From Promethearchaeota archaeon (lineage in GTDB: Archaea; Asgardarchaeota; Lokiarchaeia; Sigyniarchaeales; SOKP01): a stretch of 37,068 nt of DNA. Positions 9,298 to 14,831 of the stretch are shown in pieces. The position numbers were made by a program, and so were the translations under genes. The stretch is taken from NCBI GenBank assembly GCA_004524535.1, contig SDNY01000027.1, positions 1 through 37,068 of the forward strand, in the 5' to 3' direction. The number at the start of each line of letters is the position of its first letter. Position 1 is the first letter of the stretch. The notes beneath the pieces were generated by a model that was not told the DNA's origin, did no database searches, and was given only the letters and a program-made list of their open reading frames with translations.

Positions 9298-9750
9298 ATG
9301 TCAAAAACAAAACCTATGATAAGGAAAAATAAACCATCAGATGTAGAATTCGCAAGAATTGGTTTGAGAATTCTCGCTTGGATAATTGATATTGTATTTA
9401 TTTACATAATTGCTTGGGTCCTTCTATTTTTATCCTTTTGGAGTATAGAGATTCCTTTTTTTATCATTTTAAATACTCTTGCTTATTTAATAGGTTTATT
9501 TTATTTTTGTTTGTTAGAATCAATAAATGGTCAAACATTAGGTAAATTACTTTTAGGATTAAAAACAGTGGATGAGGATACATTTGAAGTATCTTCTTTT
9601 ACTGAAAATCTAAAAAATTGTATTCTTAAATGCCATTGGTTTCCTTGCATAATAGACTTAATTATTGGTATATTCAAAAATTCTGAGGATATGAAGAAAA
9701 AATTGCGAATCATGCAAAATTTCTCTAATACTTGCGTGATTCGAACTTAG
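9298..9750 (+). CDS. RDD-family membrane protein lacking the zinc ribbon (copy 2)
   Basis: This 150-residue RDD protein has hydrophobic helices around residues 23-45, 50-75 and 110-130, the motif GQTLGKLLLGLKTVDEDT, and the C-terminal LRIMQNFSNTCVIRT, almost identical to copy 1. It starts directly at MSKTKPM, which aligns with an internal methionine (about residue 35) of copy 3. The upstream spacer also aligns with the spacer before copy 3. The simplest reading is that copy 2 lost about 100 bases encoding the zinc ribbon and now initiates at the former internal ATG. It is probably translated but may no longer contact the partner that the ribbon binds. Confidence 0.82.
   Translation: MSKTKPMIRKNKPSDVEFARIGLRILAWIIDIVFIYIIAWVLLFLSFWSIEIPFFIILNTLAYLIGLFYFCLLESINGQTLGKLLLGLKTVDEDTFEVSSFTENLKNCILKCHWFPCIIDLIIGIFKNSEDMKKKLRIMQNFSNTCVIRT
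9706..9743 (+). repeat. Inverted repeat (hairpin) in the 3' end of RDD copy 2
   Basis: This is the same 12-bp stem as at 9155-9192 (CGAATCATGCAA / TTGCGTGATTCG). Only the loop and flanks differ. It covers the last codons and ends seven bases before the stop codon ends. Confidence 0.55.
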
Positions 9751-9857
9751 TAAAATTAAAAAAATCTAATTATTATTAAATAATTTTTTATTAAAAAGTT
9801 CCTTATAGATACTAATATCTAAAGTTCATATTTTTTTTTTATTAAAGGTAAATAAAA

Positions 9858-10427
9858 ATGTCATTGAAAATTTGTGAAAAATGTGGTGCTGAAATTGGAA
9901 AGGATGAAGAATTTTGTCCATCCTGTGGCACAGATTTAAAAGATAGAAAACAAATGAATATGTCAAACACAAAACCTGAGATGAAGGAAAATAAACCATC
10001 AGAAGTAGAATTCGCAGATCTTGGTTGGAGGTTTCTAGCTTGGATAATTGATTTTTTGGTTATTTCTGCGATATATCTTTTTTTACTTATACCTTATTAC
10101 TTATGGAGAATAATTCTTCGTTATTGGTTCGTCATTGGCGTCAGTTATTACCTTATTTGGTATTTAATATGTTTATTATATTTTTTGATTTTAGAATCAA
10201 TTCTTGGTCAAACATTAGGTAAATTACTTTTAGGATTAAAGACAGTGGATGAAGAAACATTTGAAAAACCTTCTTTTATTCAAAATCTAAAAAATTGTTG
10301 TCTTAAATGCTGGTTTACTTGTTTGATTGATTTTATCATTGGAGTAAAAAAAAATTCTGATGATCCCCAAAAAAGGAAAAGAATTATGCAAAATGTATCC
10401 CATACAGTAGTTATTAAAATAACATAG
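9858..10427 (+). CDS. Zinc-ribbon RDD-family membrane protein (copy 3)
   Basis: This 189-residue protein has an N-terminal zinc ribbon (CEKCGAEI and CPSCGTDL), a short linker, and an RDD domain with GQTLGKLLLGLKTVDEETF and a C-terminal KRIMQNVSHTVVIK. It is the closest relative of copy 2 through the whole membrane domain. Its C-terminal end is more divergent and lacks the hairpin present in copies 1 and 2. The start ATG follows an A-rich leader (GGTAAATAAAA), so a weak Shine-Dalgarno site is possible. Confidence 0.85.
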   Translation: MSLKICEKCGAEIGKDEEFCPSCGTDLKDRKQMNMSNTKPEMKENKPSEVEFADLGWRFLAWIIDFLVISAIYLFLLIPYYLWRIILRYWFVIGVSYYLIWYLICLLYFLILESILGQTLGKLLLGLKTVDEETFEKPSFIQNLKNCCLKCWFTCLIDFIIGVKKNSDDPQKRKRIMQNVSHTVVIKIT

Positions 10428-10567
10428 AAAATAAATCCATGTATCTATTTAATATAAATTACTTTTTTTTTAGTATCTAAACATTTTTTAATTAGTATTT
10501 ATATACAATTGCTTAGAGAATATTAATATTATATATTTACTGAAATGAGGTTTTAAACATAGAAAAT

Positions 10568-10774
10568 TTGGAATATCAAGATTTAGAGTGGGCCAATGAT
10601 TGGAAAACCATAGTTAAAATTTTTGATACTATAGATAAATTAAAAGGTCTTTTTGGAAAATTAGATGTTTCATATCTCCGCACCATTGAACAAAAGGTCT
10701 TAATTTTAAATTTAGAAAAATATGCTTGTTCTCTGCAGAATTACATCATTGAGAAGTATTCAAAAGAATATTAA
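10568..10774 (+). CDS. Small hypothetical protein
   Basis: This is a 68-residue mixed helical protein (WKTIVKIFDTIDKLKGLF, then LNLEKYACSLQNYIIEKY) of unknown function. The only usual start in frame is TTG at 10568. The frame is open back to 10544, and a good Shine-Dalgarno-like GAGGT (10547-10551) lies 7 bases before an in-frame ATA at 10559. Initiation may therefore be at ATA, or at TTG with a long spacing. It could be a small partner of the RDD proteins upstream, but nothing proves it. Confidence 0.5.
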   Translation: MEYQDLEWANDWKTIVKIFDTIDKLKGLFGKLDVSYLRTIEQKVLILNLEKYACSLQNYIIEKYSKEY

Positions 10775-10836
10775 ATATCACCATTATCCTACAATCTAAA
10801 CTTTAGATCTTCAATATATCCGTTAACATCTAATAT

Positions 10837-10920
10837 TTATAAAGCATCAATTTGCTCTAAAATTAGTAGAGTCTCTTGGACATAATTCAATGCTTCTTCT
10901 AATTCGCCATTAATATCCAA
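10837..10920 (-). pseudogene. Remnant of a TPR-repeat protein C-terminus
   Basis: A 27-codon open frame ends in a proper stop and reads like the last helix pair of a tetratricopeptide repeat (GELEEALNYVQETLLILEQ). A stop codon lies directly upstream, and the rest of the gene is absent. TPR proteins are common in Asgard archaea. It lies immediately downstream of the VTT gene on the same strand. Confidence 0.35.
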
Positions 10921-10928
10921 TTATGTTC

Positions 10929-11639
10929 CTATTTTGATTCGTTTTTTAATTGATTCCTACCTAAAATTTTTGAGAAATCTATCCGAATTAAGAGATATGC
11001 TGAGATTAATATAACATATAATGTCACAATACTTAGAATCCAGCTTTCCCCTCCGAGTAAACTGCAGATATTTAATAAATTATATGCGAAAATTAACATC
11101 ATACAAAATTTTCCTAACCAACAAAACAAAACTGTTTTCTTCGGAGAATATTTAATTAATCCTAAAGGGACCATCAATATATCATCTGACAAGGGGGTTA
11201 AACCAAATAAAAAAATAAGAAGAGGTGCGATTTTTGGATGATTTACTAAATATTGCTCTAATTTTTTTAAATTTTTTGTTCTTTCTTCTGAAATAATTTC
11301 AGCAGAACCTCTTCCAACTATATATCCAATTAATTCCCCTATTAAACATCCAAAGCTTCCAATAAAAGCCACTAATAAAGGGATGAATAGATTGACCATG
11401 AACGGTTGAGAACTATAACACACCACCCATGTGTATGGAGTAGGAATAGGCAGAAGATTTCCTATTACACAGACCCAGAAGGTTATTATGAGCCCCGTAC
11501 CTAAATTTTGAAACGGTTCGTATTTAGAAATGTTTTCTATGGCTTCTTGATGAGCTTTATTAAAAAGAAGATCAACTGAAATAACCGTCAGAATTGCGAT
11601 TATAACAATAAATGTGGCATCTATTTTTTTTAATTTCAA
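10929..11639 (-). CDS. VTT/DedA (SNARE-associated Golgi protein-like) membrane protein
   Basis: This 236-residue membrane protein has the central VTT pattern: a hydrophobic re-entrant segment containing GSFGCLIGELIGYIVGRG, then an amphipathic helix rich in Lys, then LIFLFGLTPLSDDILMVPLG. Family members include bacterial DedA, eukaryotic TMEM41B and VMP1, and act as lipid scramblases or carriers; whether this one does is inference. The first codon is TTG at 11639; the next in-frame Met lies far inside. It is the last gene of a minus-strand series with the small tail-anchored gene (73 bases upstream) and two gelsolin-domain genes, so it may be co-transcribed with them. Confidence 0.7.
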   Translation of the reverse strand: MKLKKIDATFIVIIAILTVISVDLLFNKAHQEAIENISKYEPFQNLGTGLIITFWVCVIGNLLPIPTPYTWVVCYSSQPFMVNLFIPLLVAFIGSFGCLIGELIGYIVGRGSAEIISEERTKNLKKLEQYLVNHPKIAPLLIFLFGLTPLSDDILMVPLGLIKYSPKKTVLFCWLGKFCMMLIFAYNLLNICSLLGGESWILSIVTLYVILISAYLLIRIDFSKILGRNQLKNESK

Positions 11640-11711
11640 GATAATTAACCATTATTATTATAATAATTTAAATTAAATACAATTTTAATTGAGATGCAAT
11701 TTTAATTAAGG

Positions 11712-11855
11712 CTATGAAAAATAAAAATAACCCATTAAAAGACTTAATATTATAAGAATTAATAGGAAGATACTCCAACATTGTCTGGATTTATCTCTTT
11801 TTTTTTTAACAGCCCTAGTGGATTGACGTGGGTGTTTTCGTTTCACATGGCTCAT
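11712..11855 (-). CDS. Small tail-anchored basic protein (47 aa), function unknown
   Basis: This short gene encodes a very basic N-terminal half (residues 1-25, about ten Lys/Arg, starting MSHVKRKHP) and one hydrophobic helix (about 27-46, SIFLLILIILSLLMGYFYF) at the C terminus. That is a classic tail-anchor layout. The ATG at 11855 is in the same frame as the gelsolin-domain gene and only three bases after its stop (TAA AAC ATG). Translation coupling, or occasional stop read-through giving a membrane-anchored gelsolin-domain protein, is therefore possible. I see no match to Sec61-beta or SecE. Coding is supported by tight spacing, codon pattern and the clean helix. Confidence 0.6.
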   Translation of the reverse strand: MSHVKRKHPRQSTRAVKKKRDKSRQCWSIFLLILIILSLLMGYFYFS

Positions 11856-11858
11856 GTT

Positions 11859-12623
11859 TTACTCTTCTGAATTTTTTTCATCATTTTTTTTTGACTTTTC
11901 TTTTACAGAACTATTCTGTTTGTCTGTCTTTTCAAGCAGTTCTGTCAATACAACATTATTGTAAGAAAATAGCATTCTGGCAACATAATTTTCTGCCAAA
12001 TAAGGTCCATCAGGGACTTGTTCTTGTAATGGAAAAATCTTTTTTTCTTTTATTATTGATCCTAAATAATTTCTTTCATATTCACGGTATCCGAACAATT
12101 GATTTTTAACTATGACCATTTTCCTTTCGTAACCTTCTGGAATTCCTGTTTTTTCAAGCAGTAAAATAATTTTTTCTCTAGATAATTCCTCAAGTAATTC
12201 TAAGTCTTCTACTGTTCCAGCATATGCGGGGCCCACTTTTTTTTCTTTTTCCAAATCTCTTTCTTTAATTATTCCAACTCTTACTTTAAACCCCTTCATT
12301 TCATTCCCTTCATCAACAGCTGTTATTTTATATCCAATTCCATATTTATCTCTAATTTTAGGCGAGATCTTAGCTGCGATAAATTTCATCCGTGTGGTTG
12401 TGTTGCTTCCATGCCATAACCATACCCTAAAAAATTTATGGTCCACAAATAATAATATAAAATCGGGATCTAGCAATTCTTCTAAGGCAACACCTTCTTC
12501 GACTTCCAATTCTTCAAATTCTCCTAATTGATCGTTGAATTGAAAAACAATAAGTTTCTCTTCCTCTTTATCAGGAATTTCACCTTTTTTTAAAGTTTCA
12601 AATAGTTCTTTATCGTCTGTCAT
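11859..12623 (-). CDS. Gelsolin-fold domain protein, long form
   Basis: This 254-residue protein has one gelsolin-like domain at about residues 20-125. It shows a beta segment, FVDHKFFRVWLWHG (the VW-W-G signature), a long helix TTRMKFIAAKISPKIRDKYG, and a strand ITAVDEGNE. The remaining C-terminal half is charged and helical with a Lys/Glu-rich end. Gelsolin-domain proteins of Asgard archaea can bind and remodel actin; this activity is family knowledge and not shown here. It forms an operon with the single-domain gelsolin protein 45 bases upstream and the tail-anchored protein 3 bases downstream. The start is ATG, without a strong Shine-Dalgarno site. Confidence 0.78.
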   Translation of the reverse strand: MTDDKELFETLKKGEIPDKEEEKLIVFQFNDQLGEFEELEVEEGVALEELLDPDFILLFVDHKFFRVWLWHGSNTTTRMKFIAAKISPKIRDKYGIGYKITAVDEGNEMKGFKVRVGIIKERDLEKEKKVGPAYAGTVEDLELLEELSREKIILLLEKTGIPEGYERKMVIVKNQLFGYREYERNYLGSIIKEKKIFPLQEQVPDGPYLAENYVARMLFSYNNVVLTELLEKTDKQNSSVKEKSKKNDEKNSEE

Positions 12624-12668
12624 AATCTTGTTTTATTATAATTTTCAATTTAATTTGGAATTTTATTA

Positions 12669-13004
12669 TTATGCCAATCCAGCGCATTTTTTGAAATCTA
12701 AAGGTTCTTCTCCGTCGTCAACTGAAATGATGGTATAATCAATTCCGTATCTATCCCTTATTGTAGGTGCTAATTGTGCAGCAAGAAATTTCATTCTTGT
12801 TGTTGCCCCTCTACCCTTCCATATCCAAACTGCTTTATGCTTTGGATCGACAAAAAAAAGTACTAAATCATGATATAGTAATTCGGAAAAGAGAGTTGAT
12901 TTAGTCATATCAATTTCATCAAATTTTTCTAATATTGCATTTAATTGAAATACTAAAATGTTTTCTTTTTTTTCATTTTCAATGATTTGATGTTCGTTTG
13001 TCAT
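12669..13004 (-). CDS. Gelsolin-fold single-domain protein
   Basis: This 111-residue protein is essentially one gelsolin-like domain. It contains LVLFFVDPKHKAVWIWKG, TTRMKFLAAQLAPTIRDRYG and ISVDDGEEP, and aligns along its whole length with the N-terminal half of the next gene. It ends right after the domain. Single gelsolin domains in Asgard archaea resemble the eukaryotic gelsolin building block; actin or another filament protein is the expected partner, which is inference. It is first in the minus-strand operon, just downstream in transcription order of tRNA-Leu, which is 85 bases away. Confidence 0.78.
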   Translation of the reverse strand: MTNEHQIIENEKKENILVFQLNAILEKFDEIDMTKSTLFSELLYHDLVLFFVDPKHKAVWIWKGRGATTRMKFLAAQLAPTIRDRYGIDYTIISVDDGEEPLDFKKCAGLA

Positions 13005-13089
13005 ATTATTGGTTAAAAATTGATGTTAATAATATAATAGTAGTTAGTTTTAATTATATATTTTTTTTACTCTTTAAAACAAAATAAGT

Positions 13090-13172
13090 GCGGGAAGGGA
13101 GATTTGAACTCCCGAACTCCTACGAGACTGGATTCTGAGTCCAGCGCCTTTACCAAACTTGGCAATTCCCGC
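13090..13172 (-). tRNA. tRNA-Leu (anticodon CAG)
   Basis: This is an 83-base class II tRNA. The acceptor stem is GCGGGAA/TTCCCGC, the anticodon stem CTGGA/TCCAG encloses the loop CTCAGAA (anticodon CAG), and the variable arm is CTCGTAGGAG. The T arm is GGGAG-TTCAAAT-CTCCC. No intron and no encoded CCA are present. An accessory island of toxin-antitoxin genes begins directly beside it, at 13.3 kb. Confidence 0.96.
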
Positions 13173-13324
13173 TTATACACTCTCTCACTTAGTAATTTTA
13201 ATTAATTTTCAAATAAAGATGGACTATATTAAAATGATTTATTGTCAATTTTAAAGTTTAATAATTTATAATCAAATCAGTAAGTACAGATTTAATAAAG
13301 TAAAAACTCTTTATTTCTTTAGAG

Positions 13325-13684
13325 ATGATAGATGAAATTAATAAATGGTTTATTTTAGCAGAAAGAGATTTTATTAGCGCAAAAAAAAATTTCAAAAAGA
13401 GAATTTATTATGTTTCTGCTTTTCTCTGTCAACAATCTATTGAAAAAGCTTTAAAAGCACTTTACATCAAAAAATATCAAAAATTATTAAAAATTCATGA
13501 TTTAGTTAAATTAGCAAAAAAGGTTGGAGCAGATATTAATATTTTAGATATCTGTGCTGAATTAAATCCTATATACATCGAAACGAGATACCCTGATGTC
13601 CCAACATCCTATAATAAAGTGGATCTTAAAAAGTTATTAAAAGATACTGAAAAGGTGTTAATATGGATAAAGACGAACTTATAA
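13325..13684 (+). CDS. HEPN-domain protein (COG2250 type)
   Basis: This 119-residue helical HEPN protein reads WFILAERDFISAKKNF, then AFLCQQSIEKALKALYI, HDLVKLAKKVG and ETRYPDVP. These are the usual landmarks of the HEPN family that pairs with small nucleotidyltransferases. The RX4-6H ribonuclease motif of HepT toxins is not obvious, so RNase activity is uncertain. It overlaps the nucleotidyltransferase gene by 22 bases, which indicates a co-translated two-gene module, most likely toxin-antitoxin. The start is ATG at 13325. Confidence 0.87.
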   Translation: MIDEINKWFILAERDFISAKKNFKKRIYYVSAFLCQQSIEKALKALYIKKYQKLLKIHDLVKLAKKVGADINILDICAELNPIYIETRYPDVPTSYNKVDLKKLLKDTEKVLIWIKTNL

Positions 13685-13986
13685 TCAAATTGAAAGAGTT
13701 TAAGCAACAGGTTATTAAAAAGTATGGAGTAAAAAAGATTATTTTATTCGGGAGCTATTCCAAAGATAGCGCAAATGAACAAAGTGATGTAGACTTAATT
13801 ATTGTAGGCGATTTTGAAGGTAAAGGAAATCTACACAGGGCACCAATTTTTTATAAAGAATGGCATTTAGTTCAAAATATTGATTTGCCAGTGGATATTA
13901 TTTGTTATACATCAGAGGAATTTGATAAACTTAAAAATCAAATAACTATTGTAAAAGAAGCTATAGAAGAAGGAATGGAAATTTAA
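13663..13986 (+). CDS. Minimal nucleotidyltransferase (MNT), HEPN partner
   Basis: This 107-residue DNA-polymerase-beta-fold nucleotidyltransferase has the active-site motif LFGSYSKDSANEQSDVDLII (GS-x-D-x-D), then DLPVDIICYTSEEFD, which supplies the third acidic residue. In related MntA-HepT pairs the nucleotidyltransferase neutralises its HEPN partner by adding AMP to it. Overlap with the HEPN gene makes this a two-gene operon. T-rich sequence follows it (13998-14056) and probably ends transcription. Confidence 0.9.
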   Translation: MDKDELIIKLKEFKQQVIKKYGVKKIILFGSYSKDSANEQSDVDLIIVGDFEGKGNLHRAPIFYKEWHLVQNIDLPVDIICYTSEEFDKLKNQITIVKEAIEEGMEI

Positions 13987-13997
13987 TATTTAAAAAA

Positions 13998-14056
13998 TTT
14001 TTTTTCATATTTTTTTCTTGTAGAAAAATTAATTTTTTTATTTCTAAGATTTTTTT
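13998..14056 (+). terminator. Poly-T terminator region
   Basis: Several runs of seven to eight T residues follow the nucleotidyltransferase stop codon. This is the usual archaeal intrinsic termination signal and it separates the HEPN/MNT operon from the RHH/Fic pair. Confidence 0.45.
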
Positions 14057-14206
14057 CATATGCTTTAATGTATGAAATTCTCATTCAAAAGCAAAGTTAA
14101 ATAATCAAGATAGAGACCATACAAAAACGTATATTCTATAATAGATTATAATAATATATTATAAATTATTGCTGAGGTTTTAATACTGACAAAAGAAAAA
14201 ACGAAA

Positions 14207-14440
14207 GTGGTCCATACTGAACTTAAAGAAAATTTATCATCTCGGTTCGAAATAATCAAGTCTGCTATAGGAATCCAAAATGATGCTGAAGTTGTGCGTT
14301 TTTTAATCCAAAACTATTATAGAGAGCATTTGGAAGGAGGAATGAAAATCGCATTAGATGAAATAGAAGAAGATCGAAAAATTATCAAAAAATTTATGCA
14401 AAAATATGGAGACGAGTGGCGCAAACTCGGTGAAGATTAA
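14207..14440 (+). CDS. Ribbon-helix-helix-like antitoxin
   Basis: This 77-residue protein has an N-terminal part fitting a ribbon-helix-helix DNA-binding fold (ELKENLSSRFEIIKSAIG, then DAEVVRFLIQNYYREH). A charged helical C-terminus follows that would wrap the toxin. It probably represses its own operon and neutralises the Fic/Doc-like protein encoded next; its stop overlaps the next start (TAATG). The usual start is GTG at 14207. A Shine-Dalgarno-like GAGGT at 14174-14178 lies 7 bases before an in-frame CTG (14186), so the true start may be seven codons earlier. Confidence 0.72.
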   Translation: MVHTELKENLSSRFEIIKSAIGIQNDAEVVRFLIQNYYREHLEGGMKIALDEIEEDRKIIKKFMQKYGDEWRKLGED

Positions 14441-14823
14441 TGGTCTGGATTCCATCTATGGAGTATGTGGAAATTCTTTTTGCTGATCAGATTAAGGCAG
14501 GAAAACTCATGAATCGAGAAGGTTTAATCTCTACGTTGGATAAGGTTAAGTGGGGTATTCCTTTCCAGAATATTCCAACAATTTGGGATCAAGTATCCAT
14601 TCTTTATCAAGAAATTGTAGAAAATTATTATTATTCAGATGGAAATAGGAGATTAGGTTCTCTTTTAGCTTATATTTTTTTGTATAAAAACAATTATGAG
14701 TTTTCTCCGCCAGGAGGAGAAATTCTAAATTTTACATTGTTAGTTGCTCAAGGATTAAAATCATTTGAAGAAATAAAAAAATGGTTCCAGACAAATTCTA
14801 GTAAAATAAAAAATGAATTTTAA
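14440..14823 (+). CDS. Fic/Doc-like toxin with degenerate active site
   Basis: This 127-residue Doc-like protein reads EILFADQIKAGKLMNREGLIS, then the Fic motif region EIVENYYYSDGNRRLGSLLA, YIFLYKNNYEFSPP and a last helix. The canonical Fic motif is HxFx(D/E)GN(R/K)R. Here the catalytic histidine position is tyrosine (YYYSDGNRR), while DGNRR is intact. Classical AMP transfer or Doc-type phosphorylation should be impaired, because the histidine is the general base. It may be an inactivated toxin, or it may use a different chemistry. It overlaps the RHH gene by one base and ends eight bases before the convergent ATPase gene. Confidence 0.75.
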   Translation: MVWIPSMEYVEILFADQIKAGKLMNREGLISTLDKVKWGIPFQNIPTIWDQVSILYQEIVENYYYSDGNRRLGSLLAYIFLYKNNYEFSPPGGEILNFTLLVAQGLKSFEEIKKWFQTNSSKIKNEF

Positions 14824-14831
14824 TAATTATT

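Noticed and set aside
10794-10808. Palindrome ATCTAAACTTTAGAT
   Set aside because: Short AT-rich palindromes are expected at this composition. It has no link to a promoter position that I can defend.
11828-12109. 93-codon plus-strand open frame
   Set aside because: It is antisense to the gelsolin-domain gene, whose protein is clearly real. The composition (runs of Phe and Leu) is that of a reverse-frame shadow.
13090-13172. Possible archaeal intron in tRNA-Leu
   Set aside because: The anticodon loop is exactly 7 bases, and the anticodon stem pairs directly, so no intron is present.
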